From NCBI GenBank assembly GCA_034008185.1, contig CM067082.1:12198984-12262983 (forward strand): a stretch of DNA of 64,000 bases. The letters run 5' to 3'. This document shows positions 48,201-60,500 of this stretch, in pieces. The notes beneath the pieces are model-generated. The model made no database searches. It saw nothing but the letters and a program-made list of their open reading frames with translations, and had not been told where the DNA came from. The stretch's first letter is position 1. Every line of letters starts with the position of its first letter. The position numbers were made by a program, and so were the translations under genes. The stretch is from Gorsachius magnificus. Taxonomy: Eukaryota; Chordata; Aves; Pelecaniformes; Ardeidae.

Positions 48201-51200
48201 GCAATAAATAAACACACTGAAAGAATTGGGTACACAGACTTCTGTTTGCCAGAATAATTCCTCCACTGTGTTGACACTCTCAGATTCTTCAGCCCTTTCG
48301 GGTTTCCAATTTTACCTAAACAGAAGTTCAATGTTTCATCTCTTATGATTCTTTGTAAGCTTCTCTTCTGTCCTTAATAAGCCAAACCAGATTTTTATTA
48401 CTTTAACAAATCAAGCCAATAAACAGAGAAATGAAGGTATCTCTTTTTCTGAATATTTTTTGGGCTGAGTGAAGAAAAGATATTATCATCTCATTTTAAT
48501 CCCCACACCTAGTACTCTCCAAAGGCCTCCTGTCAACTTTCTAAGGCAGGGCCTGGAGCAAGGTGACCAACTAGGAGGAGGGCATATGTCCTTAGTGACA
48601 GCATAAGCTTTGAGCAAGTTGTACTCAGAAAGGTGCCATCCCTCCTTTCCCATAAGTTGTGCAATAGTCACAGTAGATAGCCTTTATTTAATGTTTGCGT
48701 AACTCCTTTTCAATAATTATATTAAGAGAAAAAACCTCTATTACTGTCTGAGAAGGCACCTTAGTAGTGAGCCTGTGTTTTGACAGCTACTCCTACAGAG
48801 ATGATTTCATACTTAGAGAATGATAAGGCAAGTTGTCTTCACCTATGTAGGCTTGACATGGGCAAAAAAATACATGTAGTGCAGACCTCATGGCAGGAGC
48901 AGAGTCTTTGCATTCTAGGAGGACAAGGAGAGAAAGAGGTTGAACTGATGAGGCTGAAGTGCAAAGGAGGAGGAGGAAAGATACAAGAGCAAAGGTAGAA
49001 GACTAGGGCAGTTGAAAATCAAAATGAAGATAAGAGCTTTTTTTTTCCTAGTGTAGGTTTTTAATATTTTTAAAATATTGTGAACAACCTCTGCTTGCAG
49101 AATCTCTTCTCTGCAAAGGCCCAAGCTACCCTTTGATTTTTCAGAGGTTAAGTAGTGCTTCCCAAGGCTTCCTTTAACTTATACTGGGCTTTATTCCAAA
49201 ATAAGCTTTTGTGACACTGTTGAAATCCAAGTGTAGTCTCATTTTTATTAGAACATATGCCAGAGGTGATCTCTTATTCATCTCTGAAACTGCAGATACC
49301 ATTAGTACCCAAATTACCAAATCCTTAAGAAATGTTGCAAAGCTTTTAACTTATTGTAGGAAGTTTCACAGTTTCTATATAAATATTAGAAAAAGTATCC
49401 CCTTAGCCTTTTGCCTGGGTATCTATGTCTTTCTTTGAGTGACTGAAGTATGTGAGTACCTTGAGTGCTGAAACCTTTGTTTTGGTACCCTAGACACTAG
49501 GAGATGAGAAACAACAGGATCCAGCTGTTCTGCATCCAACCACTAAAGGAAAGAGAAGGAGATGTTTTCTCTGGTTTTTTGTGTTTCTGGTAATACCTCC
49601 CTCAAGACAAGTTCCCAGTGGCTGTTGTAAAAGCTGAAATTCCCCCTCTGTATTCAATACCTGGCACAAGATCAACAGCAGTATGAAAGAAGAATAAGCC
49701 ACTTTAAACAAAAGGGGAATGTGAATTTGCCAAGGATCTGCCCCGTCTCCAGCTCTGCTCTTTACTGGCATGAAAAAGGGAATAGAGCACTTTTCAGCTG
49801 TACATATAGTACTGAGATGTCTAAAAGACTTATTAAAAGGCATTTGGGGTGGGGGGACAGCAAAGAGGAATCACAGAAGAGGGGTGGGAAGGGAGCGTGC
49901 AAGGGCAGGATCCCAGCACCACATTTACAATCCAAGGCAGCCAGCTCAATGGACACCTCAAACACCCCAGCACTGCTCTCTCCCTGCCTTCCAGGCTGTC
50001 CTTCTGTGGGACTAGGTGCCCATCTCCTCAGCAAGCTTTGAAAATTTCAGCAGTCAGCTGAATACTTCAATTGGTCAGCTGAATAATTCTTTAGTCAAGT
50101 ATTTTGTCCTCAGTGCACCAGGCATTAACTGCCTGCCAAGGGAATGGCTTCATGACACATTGATTTCTTTTTTCCTCTGAGAGATTTAAGACACCACATA
50201 GCTAAAGCTCTGTGGATGTTCACTGCTCTTTAACCTCCTCTGGTACTGTACTGTGTGGATTACATTCCAGAAGAAACAGTAAGTAGGGTTGTCCACAGGG
50301 AAAGAGTAATGCTTAACCACAGATAATCTCCTAAACATCTAAGCAATCTCCTTTTTATTGAACATTTTTCTCTTTTCCACATCTTTGCACCTTTATTTAC
50401 ACCATTCATTGTTTGAAATTCCTCTATCACTTGGAAATAAAACCCTTTCCTACCAAGACTGGTATGCTTTTTCAGTGATCTACTTGTAACTATAAAGTGC
50501 CTGGGATTACTCACAGGAAGCAGAATACAACATCTTCATAATCTTTGTAGTAACTGAGGCCCCACACCATATATGTTAACCTTTTTTCATATTTGTTTAT
50601 TTTGAAGAGCTGTGTTGTTCATCAGACCCCTCAGGCATTTTTCTATCAAGCTTTTTGGTTATTTTGGAGAGCCAGTGATCAACACCAAATGGGAGTCAAG
50701 CGAAGGACACTAACTGACGTAATTACATTAAATGGTTATTTTATGTCCTCCCCTTTTTAGTTATTTACCTTTCTGACTTTGACAGCATACTAGTAGAAAC
50801 ATCACTTGCTCTGCAACATTTCAATCGCTTTAATTATCATGGCATCTCAAAACCTTTATTGACCTCTTCTGATGCAAATAATAAAATATATAGTAAAAGA
50901 AGATCCATTGTAAAGCCCTAATGTCATAAAATTGCTGATCCAAACCAGAAAAGTATAAGACCTGGCACAGTAAGTCAGTGAGAAATGGTTATCCTGTCCC
51001 ACACAAAATAAGCTCAAGGAAAGACTTTCTGTGTGGAAGCAAGGTTGCACACGACCTGTTAACTCTTGGAAATCAAATGCGGATGATTTTCCTCATGCAT
51101 CTTCTGGAGGCATGGCAAGGTCCCAAGAAATCCAAAGCATGAAGGAATTGCATGCCTTCATCTTAAGGTGAATGCAATGCAAGATGTTCCTCGCTTCCTC

Positions 51201-52869
51201 TTTAACTAGAAAAGTATAGATACTGGAGGTGAGGCAGATGAAAGTGCTCAGTACAGATTCCTCAGGCATAAACAGATGTATGTGCACACATATATAACAC
51301 CCCTGACACTGTGCCCTTCCTGAATAAGTCTTTCCCTCCTCAGCAACTTTCAGTGGTTTCCTGGTTTGAAGAAGTTTCACCCAATCCTAGAAAAGGTTTC
51401 CCAAGAAAGTCTCCTGTCCCATCACATCCCGGATTCAGTCTGGGGCTTGCTCTGTACTGCAGTGTCTTCTAAGCATCCTCACTGTCTATGCTGAGGTTGC
51501 AGGCTCCCCCCATGCTCTATCCTCAGCAGATTCTTGCCCATCTCCCACCTCTAGCATCATTTCCAAACCTGAGTGTGTAAAAGCTCACATGGAACATGAC
51601 CCTTTCTCCTAGAGGATGCTGTCTGACCCTAAGTAAAATACAACTACAGTAATTTAAACAGGATAGGCAATATGCAGGACTCCTGCACTGACTGTGGAAC
51701 AAACACAATGTTCTGTTATCCATCTGAAAAGTCTAGTCCAGAACTCCATTACTCTGCCTACCAGAAACTGCCTTCTAATTATTAGTCCAAATTTAGTCAT
51801 ATATGATTAGTTTCATGTTCATGTTTAATAGGCCTTTCCCTTCCTGGCATTTGCCTTTCTTGTGCATTTATAGACAGAAGTCATATACCTCCTTGGTTAT
51901 TTTTCTGATCTAGTCAAGCCAAGTTCTTCTGGTCTATGGCTTTAGGCTCATTTTGCTCCAATCACCACAGGTTTTAAAAGAGGCAAACAGCCCTCTTCCC
52001 TTTTCAGAGCGTGCATGCATTCTTGCAGCCACACAATGAAACAGTTCGGAGGATGATCCAGGTTAAGACTAACCCTCAAGTGTATGTTCTGCAACAGTAC
52101 AGACTTATTCCAGCTATTTATGGTAAAACCCCCCTCTGAAACTCTTGCTATAAAAATGAGTATTTCTTGAAAGTAGGTGACCAAAGATGAATGCAGGATT
52201 TTAGATGCCTCCCGGGATTTAGACATAAATACAGTGCTGCAAATTGCTCATCAAAGAGTACCGTTGCCATTTCCTCATCTCTGTCTCACTAGCACAAGTG
52301 GAGACTTTCCAAATTTTCAAAAATTAACTGCAAACTATAATGAAACCAAGACTGTGAAAAGTTTCTTACAAAAAGATTGTTGCCAGCATTATACACAAAA
52401 CACAAAATATTAATTAAAAAAAAAAAAGTCACCTGATGACTTGTTCATCTTCTTGTAAAACAAAGGAAAATCTGAATGGGGAACAGAATGCCTACAAACT
52501 AGGTACGCACTTTGATCACCAGGCCATTTGCTTGTCTGCATTACACCCTGAATTACACTAGGAATTAAATCCTAACACTATTCCAAACTATTTTGTATTT
52601 CCAAACAAATTTCCTCAGGACAAGCAGATTTGTGCAATCAATTTTAAACAACATAAATGCACATTGGCAATATTAACTGCAATACTTTCATCCATTTTTC
52701 TCCTGTTATACACTGGAACCAGTACCTCCTGATTCACAGTTTAATGGTTTATCTACAAATCTTTTCTGATCTAAGGTGTTTCCTGTCTTGAAAATGTCTA
52801 GGCTTCTCCCATCTTCCTCTGATTAACTAAAATAATTGTGCAATTGCTGTGCAACTAATGCTCCAATTC
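45226..52869. other. unique noncoding sequence, no gene seen
   Basis: About 7.6 kb. At 46026-46110 the wording (TATTGGATCATACCTGAGG, CTAGTGGTCAGCAGCAAGTG, TTTCAGAGG) resembles the 3' part of an old reptile/bird CR1-type repeat, but too weakly for a firm call. The overlapping frames at 49721-50061 occupy a G-rich patch and match nothing. No exon is supportable. Confidence 0.5.
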
Positions 52870-53230
52870 ATCCTTCCTCCATTTGTACCCATATTTCATA
52901 ACAGTAGTAGTTCCTAATGTTCAGCTCTGGGGCAACTCACTATTAACCTTTTTTAGTTCCAAAAAATTGGTTATTTATTTTTGCTTCATTGTCTATCCTT
53001 TAAACACTTTTAATCCGTGGCAGGATGTAACCTCTGACCACCAAAGTTTCTTAATAGTCTCTTGTGAAGACCTTCAGCCAGAGTCTTTTGTTTGCAATTT
53101 TAAACACATTATACTCATCCATTCTCCTTCACCCACTACTTCTTTCAACATTTTCAATGAGTTCCAGCAAGTTGAAAAAGCTTTGATTTACTCTTCAAAA
53201 ATAGCTGGTATCTTCTGCCATAGTCACCTT
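52870..53230 (-). mobile_element. ancient CR1/L3-type LINE relic, RT region
   Basis: Antisense on the plus strand. CTCTGGGGCAACTCACTATTAACC corresponds to the 'gtggcaccccactgttaacc' region after motif B. It is followed by TTATCCTTTAAACACTTTTAATCC-type wording, CTCTGACCACCAAAGTTTCTTAATAG and then a TTTGTTTGCAATTTTAAACAC counterpart of the motif A neighbourhood. The order is collinear with CR1/L3 reverse transcriptase and no frame survives, so this is a very old insertion. The left edge may extend somewhat further. Confidence 0.65.
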
Positions 53231-56200
53231 GGAGATTAAAAATTTGAATAGCTTCTCAATTTATTTCGTTGCACTACATTATTATTCACCGGGAGGTAAT
53301 TTTTAGCAACAAGCTTATCTTAATAAACACATAAGAGCTAGCCTAATTCTACTAGGTACCTTCTCTGCAATCTAATGCAGACACACAAAAGTACTTTTAG
53401 AAAGTGATGTGCCCATAACTGCACGATGGGTATTACAGATATTATCTTCAGTAATATTTTCACCTTCCCAAGTAAACTGTGGATATTCCCATTTAAAAAA
53501 AAAAACAAAACAACAAAACCAAACCAAAAACAAACACCAAAAAACACAGAGACTGTAGCATCTGGTAGACTTATACAAATATTTTAAAGATCTCTTGTGT
53601 TTTTCACTAAAGTAATTTCCTCTGTCCTACACCTTTCTGTCATTGACATTGCACGTGCCTTGGGAATTCCTAGACTTGCAGATTGCAGCTGGCTGACCAG
53701 GAGATGGGCCACGCACGCATTTGTCAGTGTGGTCAGACATGCACAGGTCCCACAGAAGGAACTCCTGCATATTCTGATCATGCAAACATGCTTTTGCCCA
53801 TGCAGCAAGGAGGCAGAAGGGCATGAGGGAGCAGGCAAGAAGAAAAAAGTAACCAACTCATGACCTGCTCCTCGTCGTTGTCTGAGGAGCACGGATGAAA
53901 GGGACTGGCAGAAAGCAGCCTATAGATGCATTTGATTGTTCTGGTTTCCACAGTGGCCACAGTGTGCATAATCACATCTTTTAAAAAGCTCTCCAAAACA
54001 TGCTAATTAATGGAGGTGCCCAACTGAGTACGCTCTGATTGCCAAAGGCACCTCATAACAGTAGAAATGTGGCACTGTAAGACAAGGTGTCACATCTTTG
54101 TTACATTCCACTGTCATGTTGTATTTGGTTTCCTTTAACTGGACAGTAGGTAAAAAAGGTATCCTTTCTTTGTAGAGACAGAGAGTGAGAAAAGGATTAT
54201 CGTTTAAGCGGCTGCTCAGGGAAGGGGAAGGAGGCAAGATGAATAGGGAAAATTGCTGCAGGTTCTTAGACAAGTCAAAAAGAATAGCACGGTGAAAGAA
54301 TGTATGTCACCCAGGGTTTTGTATTGAGCAGTTTCTATAGCTTTACATGATTGTAGTGAGAGCTTCCGGAGTAGAAAAGGTACTTAAAGGAGAAAATCGT
54401 GGATATGGAAATATCTGAGATACAGAAGGATGTTTATGTCTATTCTTTCTGAAATAAAGCTTTTCATAAAAACACTCTTCTTCAAACACAAGCCAGTACC
54501 AAATTGTTCTCTCTTCTGCCTAACTCAAAGAGGATATTAAGTCTTCTGACAGTAATCCCTGCACTGCAGCTATGCTGTGAGGATAAGGAAGGATCTTGTC
54601 CCCTGGGACACTTCTTCGTCCCACAAGAAGCTGATACTAGTAATGGGTGTTACTGGCAGTGGTTTAGTGACTCCCCTGTGCTTCCTACAAAACCAGTGGA
54701 TTAGTGCTGCCTTGTTCAATTGCTTTGTCTGAGTTTAATTACAGTACTTAGCTCCACCACTTCTTGTTTAAAATACCCATGAATGAGGTGAAAAGAGAGA
54801 CGTTTTCCCTTATCATTCCAGCATGTCCTCTCCTGATCTTCTCTGTAACCACCATGACTTGTAATGATTCACTCACTTTCCTAAAGCCTTCATAGCCTTA
54901 AAGTACTTTGTATTTTCTCACTTGCCTTGATAATTTGTTCTTCAGATTTTCTCATCATCTCTTAATCTCCATTTTATATCCATCTTGAACAGATGCTCTG
55001 TTCTGCTGGAACTGATGACAGTTTGTGTTTCAATAATTACTTTTACCCTTTTGCTTAAACTCCCTGAATTAAGCCTATTTTTTATCTATCTCATCCATTT
55101 GGGGGAAATGGAAATAAAGTCCAAAAGTTCTTCTTGAATTTTTTAACGGGGATTTCATCTGGTTTTAGTGCCTTTTAAAGAAAGTTAAACCTTCCCCCCC
55201 ACAGCTTCCATAGATTGACAGCCATCGGACTGAACACAACTTTAGCCTGCAGAGTTAAAATACAGGATGCTTTTTTTGTGGTAGAATTGTATCACACTGG
55301 CAGCTTTGCTGTCCTCATCTGACATACAGAGCTGCAGCCCACCTACTAGTGTTAGGGGGAATATTTCTTGTTTGGTCTATTGAGCTGTTTTATCTCCTGA
55401 GATAAGGATCTACAAATAATATATAATCACCACTTCAGTAGAATCCAAAGACCTCAGATAAGATTAAAATCTGCAGTGTGGTTAGACACTTCCAATAAAT
55501 TGTTACAACACATTCCTTGATGAGAGAGAATGTTTGGTTGAGTGTGTATGAGACAGCCACAGGGCAGGGGAGGATTTTCTTTAAAATGAAGCAGAAAATG
55601 GTTTTTATTTCAGTACTTTTTTCATGTTTGTCACAAAAACATGTTTGCACTACCTTGTAGCTTATGCAACTCCTGAAGCCTCTGGTGTTTACTACAGCAG
55701 CACAGAATAAAACAACTCAGACAGACCCGGGACTGCTGCAGGACCACAGAAATGAATGCTGAGTTCTGGCAAAAATTCCAGAAACTTTCACCACCAAAGG
55801 CTGGAGGTCTCTCCAATGTCCACTCTGCACAAATACCCAAGTGCTGGGTGAAAGATGGATTGTCTGTAAATAAGAGAACAGGAAAAAAATCAATGGCAGC
55901 AGGGACCTACACTGTTCTGCTGCCAGGTGCAAGGAGCCAGCCTACCTCAAGCATCAAACTGGCATATTTGGTTCCCAAAGGAGCACTGGTGCCTGGGCCC
56001 AGAGGTGAATGGGGGTCTGAATTAGACATCTGCTTTTCCTCACTGAAGTACTTACAGGTGGTATGTGTGTTGGGGGAATGGGCTTTCCAAACAGATACCC
56101 ACGTAAAAAAGAGGACACCAACCAGGGCTTCCCTCAGCCAACCTGCAGGGACATCATTGGAGCCAGAAGGATACCCAGAAGACAAACAAGAAATCTGCAG

Positions 56201-56448
56201 CAAAGCCTGAAATTGAAGCCACTTCTCAGGCTGGTTTCGAAATAACCACCCCGTACATCCTGCCCACAGGAACCCACCGCAGATCAGCGTCTCTGTGATG
56301 GAGGCTGAAGGACAAGGCCCAGCTGCCTGGGATTGGGGTTTTGGCCTGGGAAAGGGTCATGCCTTTGGACAGCATGGGGCTGTCTGGGGTAGCCAGGCAG
56401 AACGCAACACAGGGAAGGGATTTTGATGGAAGCAGAATGTGCTTTTCA
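53231..56448. other. unique noncoding sequence, no gene seen
   Basis: It includes an A/C-rich low-complexity patch (53492-53546). The longest frame is 152 codons on the plus strand (55752-56210); it has no domain, no signal peptide and no clear splice context, and a minus-strand frame of 98 codons overlaps it. Nothing is called as a gene. Confidence 0.5.
53492..53546 (+). repeat. A/C-rich low-complexity tract
   Basis: A run of A followed by repeated CAAAA, CCAAA and ACAAAC words. Simple sequence. Confidence 0.75.
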
Positions 56449-56589
56449 CTATCCCTGGAGGGATTTAAAAGACAGGAAGACAAGGTGCTTAGGGATATGG
56501 TTTAGTGGTGGGATGGCAGTGTTAGTTTAACAGTTGGACTTGATGATCTTAAAGGTCTTTTCCAACCTAAATGATTCTATGATTCTATG
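56449..56589 (+). mobile_element. very short CR1 LINE 3' end
   Basis: Only the last about 140 bases of a CR1 on the plus strand: CTATCCCTGGAGGGATTTAA, AAGGTGCTTAGGGATATGGT, TTGGACTTGATGATCTTAAA, then ATGATTCTATGATTCTATG as tail. Same subfamily wording as the copies at 8726 and 28763. Confidence 0.93.
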
Positions 56590-57020
56590 TGCTGTGGGTG
56601 GACAGGGGCTGTATGAGAAGGTGTTGCCCCAGCAGCATGGAGAGATGCTCAGCAGAGGTCAGAGCCACTTTTCCCAAAGAATGGCCACAGAGTATGAGTG
56701 ATGTTGATCACGTCAAGCTTCCACAGCTTTTTTTTTCCCCTCAAACACCATTTCCACTTTTTCTTCTATATCTGTTCTCCTGTCTTTGACTGCGGCAGAT
56801 TTGGACAATGATATGAACAGATCACAGCATACGTCTGCCTTGTCCCTTCATGGTCGTTCAGCCAGAGCTCGTGAAACTTTCTGTAAGGTCATCAACATAA
56901 AGGCAATAAAACTCATATAGAACCAGCCTGCACCCCGTAACCATCTTACAGGTAGCTGTATGCTCTTCCAGACGGCAAAAGGAGCTCCTCTGCCAACCAC
57001 CCTCTCTGCACAAAACTTAC

Positions 57021-57164
57021 CTTGACACACAGTTTCCAATTCACAGGCGTATTGTCCGGTTCTTCTGGCTTATGCAGTCTTTCTTGGGAATCCTTCTGAG
57101 GCTTTTCCTTATCATCTTCATGCATACATTCTTGTGAAGAAGGCATTTTATTGTGATTTTCCAT
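57021..57164 (-). CDS. candidate first coding exon, product unknown
   Basis: Minus strand. The ATG at 57164-57162 is the first in its frame and sits in a strong Kozak context (A at -3, G at +4). It opens exactly 48 codons, beginning MENHNKMPSSQECMHEDDKE and ending TPVNWKLCVK. The last codon runs straight into a consensus splice donor, AAG|GTAAGT (intron starts at 57020), in phase 0. The peptide is short, hydrophilic and rich in E, D, K, P and Q, as is typical of a disordered N-terminus. No signal peptide, membrane segment or domain is seen, and I do not recognise the family. Upstream (higher coordinates) lies the promoter-like block 57239-57568, which fits transcription toward lower coordinates. 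A TATAAA on the minus strand near 57197-57192 is probably too close to serve this ATG. I found no convincing second exon in the window, so the rest is either in a distant exon or outside. Chance is not excluded. Confidence 0.45.
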
Positions 57165-57238
57165 ATTCACAGCTGGTGTTGCCTGCGTGTTTATAAATGC
57201 ACATAAAAGTAGATACTTCCTGACCCAAAGGAAATGGT

Positions 57239-57466
57239 CATGTGGGTATGATGGGTTCAAAAAATGGCAGCCAGCCAATCACAGAGCAGTACAAAAACAT
57301 GTGGGGGAAGATGGTGTCAAAAATGGTGGCTTCCATGTACATTGTGGGCAGGAGCTTCCTGTTCTGATGTACTTCTGGGTAAAGCGGGAGGGGCAGCTGG
57401 TCCTGACGGCAAATTAGAGGGCAGTCTGCAAACACGTGGGTTATGATGTTTTACAAAATGGCAGCC
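57239..57466 (+). repeat. three dispersed 33-34-bp modules
   Basis: Copies at 57239-57272, 57298-57330 and 57433-57466. All share CAYGTGGG, a central ATGATG- or AGATGG-like part with TTCAA/GTCAA/TTACA, and AAATGGCAGCC or AAATGGTGGC. Spacing is 59 and 135 bases from start to start. Confidence 0.8.
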
Positions 57467-57488
57467 CCTAGGAGAAAGAGGTGGAGTA

Positions 57489-57568
57489 AATGGGACATGC
57501 AACTGGGAAGGGCAGGACTTCCCAGGTGAATGGGACATTGAGAGCTGGCGGGGGCGGGACTTCCGCTA
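57489..57568 (+). repeat. 40-bp tandem duplication
   Basis: Two adjacent units (57489-57528 and 57529-57568) share AATGGGACAT at the start and GGGMRGGACTTCC in the second half. The second unit carries the GC box and the ETS-type site. Confidence 0.75.
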
Positions 57569-60500
57569 AACACTGGGGGCAGAGCATCTGCCAGGTCTGG
57601 CCTCCTGGTAACAGTTGTCCTTCTGCGACTCGATGAGCTTATAAGGAAGATTTGCTTTATTAACAGTAGGTGGAATAGGATTAAGATGTCATTAGCCCCC
57701 TAAAAGAAACAAGGAAAAAAAGTAACATCTGCGAGGGAAAATTCCTACAAGAAATAACAGATGTGTTTCAAAAAGGCTTCTCTGAAAAGCATTTTAAGTT
57801 TTAATTATTTAGCAGATCTCACTGTGTAGAAGCAAAACACCCACAGATTTCTGAGCCATAAATAGCAGATTTAGATTACGTTTGAAGGGATTTAATGCCA
57901 ATGGAAGAGTGGACACAATTCTACAGAATAAGCTGTATGAAATGTCATTTGAGGAGGCATATCCAAAAGAGATCTAATTTAAATACTGTACAGAAACCAT
58001 GGACAAATGCAGGTTTTGTGTGAAGAATAAATTCCAATTCATTTCCACAAATGCAGTGATGAAATTCCCAGTGCTTACGACATTGAAAAGGGAGCAGGAC
58101 AGAGTGCTGATGATTACAGGGAAAAACCCACTTTCTGACAGGGATATGGAGTACATGACTGAAAAGGTGCTTTTATCTTGTTTTCATCTCTAATTTCATA
58201 CTCATTGATTAACAAATTTACTCTGTGCTTCACATGATATCATGCATTATTCAAGCAACTTCTTAAAATTTAACAAAAGCACAAGGAACAAGAGGAGAAT
58301 GTCATAATACAGAGTTTTAAATCTTGTTAAACCAAAGGTATGCTTTAAAGAAAACATCTACTAAGCGTACCAACATAAACAAGCTGGTTTCCACACAGCA
58401 CGAAGCCTGGTGTTGTTTGCCTTGTTTACCAGGGTTTTTCCATGCCAGGAGCCCTGCGTACAAACCCGTGCGGTAGCTGAATACCATGCTGCCAGTAAAC
58501 GAATCATTACAGAAAGGAAAACACAATTCTTACTCATTGGGCTCACAATTCTTATTCATTAGTATATGCTTTCCCCTTGATAAAGTAGTAAGAAGGAAGA
58601 GGGCTGGGGATTTTAAGAGAGGTACACTGGTTTTTGAAGTGCAGCAATTCTCGCAAAAAGGCCACAAGGAGTTCAGAAGGAAGGAGAGATCTCTGTGTGC
58701 AGCCCCATGCTTTCATCAATCCAGATTACATGCTTCCTCTTTGGGTGAAATTCTATATTCTAAAAAGATACAAAGCACAGCAATGTTGAGCTGGTACAGG
58801 ACCTGAAGCACTGAATGCAGAGAAATTGTAACAGCTTCCAGTCTCCTTTCCTGGAAATCTGCTGTATAATTAAGAGTTTTCCACTTGAGTGAAAACTCCT
58901 ATCATTCCCTTCCTTTACTGACCTTTACTTTGCCCTAAATAATTTTGTTTATGCTGTTTGACTTCAGACCTGCTAACATTTTCCTGCTATGGTTGCTTGA
59001 AGTTTTCTATTGAAATGTTTTTCTTAAGACAAGCAGAAAACAACAAAAAAAAACCCCCACAACTGCAACAAAATCTGAGCATTACTCGATCACAGGATGC
59101 TTTTTGTCTAGAGAACTTGATCACAGCCAGCAATAGTGATAAGCGAGAGGCAGCAGGCTTCATGATAAATTCATAACAGATAGACTGAGATTAGAGGAGG
59201 CTCCTGAGATTTACAGACCCAACTAAAATTAAATCATATTTGAGCTCTTGACTCCCTAGGGAGCCTTTCACAGCTATCACAATTTGGTATCACAATTATT
59301 GTGACTGTGCCTATCACAACAAGAGAATCTCACAAGCTCCTACGAGTCATTAGAAATAAGTACCCCAAAGCGTGAATGCTTAACCAGAAAGGCCTTTTCT
59401 CTGCCTCACAAGCCCAAGGATTTACTATTACAGAATATATTAAACATGAGTGTAGATGCTGCAGTTTTAGAGCCAACCTTTATCCTACAGCAGAGGCTGA
59501 AGAAAGCCGTCAGCATGGCTACTGAAATTACACAACAGTAATTTTTCTCTGTCTGTGGGAGAGGGAGCATGATTAGCAGACACACGTAGATTTGGAGGTT
59601 TTTTTCTCACAAAAACGTCTTTACCAGGTTGCCTTATGCTGACTGGATGTGTAGGTGATACATGGATTAGGCAGCAGACAGATCATCTATCTAAATGCCA
59701 TGGTGAAACAGCTGCCCTCTTCTTTTCTACCCTGTTAATCTGAAGCAGGCACTGGTATTATTCCTAGAAAGACAATAATAAGAGCAATGGACCCAACCGA
59801 ACACTATGCAAAATGACACGTCACATTAGAGGAGCACTTTGTTTTCATTTGAGGATTCAATGTGTTGGAGGCAGCACATTTAGAACAAAACTCCTGGACT
59901 GAAACCTTAAGAGCTTCACAAATCACATTTTCTTTGCAAGCCAACACAGCATTTTTTTTCTAATTGCCAAGCTGCTGATTTTAATGTGGAGTGGACCCTG
60001 TCAATAGGCTGAGATTAATGTTGTGGCGTCGCTGTAAGTACCTAACAGGAAATAGCATTCACTCTGATAAAATCATCTTTATTACTTGTACCTGCACTTT
60101 TTGATTCTAATGAGAAATCCCTGGCCCAAGATAGTTTCTAAGCACTTGGAGACATGTTATGCGTTTATCTATGGCTTATTCATTATTATAATTACAGCTG
60201 TTGTCTGGAACTGAAACATTATGCGTGGCAGGTTTTTCTCCCTCCTTTCTCTACAGCCAGATTTGCAGAACTTTTTGAACCTTGTGTGAAATCTTCCAAT
60301 CCTATTTTGTGTTGCTACCCAGCTGTGAGCCACTGCATCTGTGGAGTATGTCCACACACATTTTATGTTTGTATCTTATCATGTCTTTTCTGCTGACTTC
60401 TGTACACTGGAGACCATAGGGATACCAGTGCAGTTCCTTGTGGGGGTCAAAAAACATAAAGAAAGGAGGGTGCTATGAATAGGGAGTTACACTACATGGG

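Larger units (their letters stand above)
57239..57568. promoter_or_regulatory. promoter-like block built from local repeats
   Basis: A GC-richer 330-bp island in AT-rich DNA, immediately upstream of the minus-strand exon at 57021-57164. It contains three copies of a 33-34-bp module joining an E-box (CATGTG or CACGTG) to a YY1-like AAATGGCRGCC or AAATGGTGGC. It also contains an inverted-CCAAT-capable CCAAT (57275-57279), a GC box GGGGCGGGAC (57551-57560) and an ETS-type ACTTCCGC (57559-57566). These are typical of TATA-less, possibly bidirectional promoters. The YY1-like sites point to the plus strand, while the adjacent exon is on the minus strand. No CpG-island density is reached. Confidence 0.4.

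Noticed and set aside
55752..56210. 152-codon plus-strand frame
   Set aside because: No domain, no clear splice signals, overlapped by an open minus-strand frame, and no family resemblance. Its length is compatible with chance in 64 kb.
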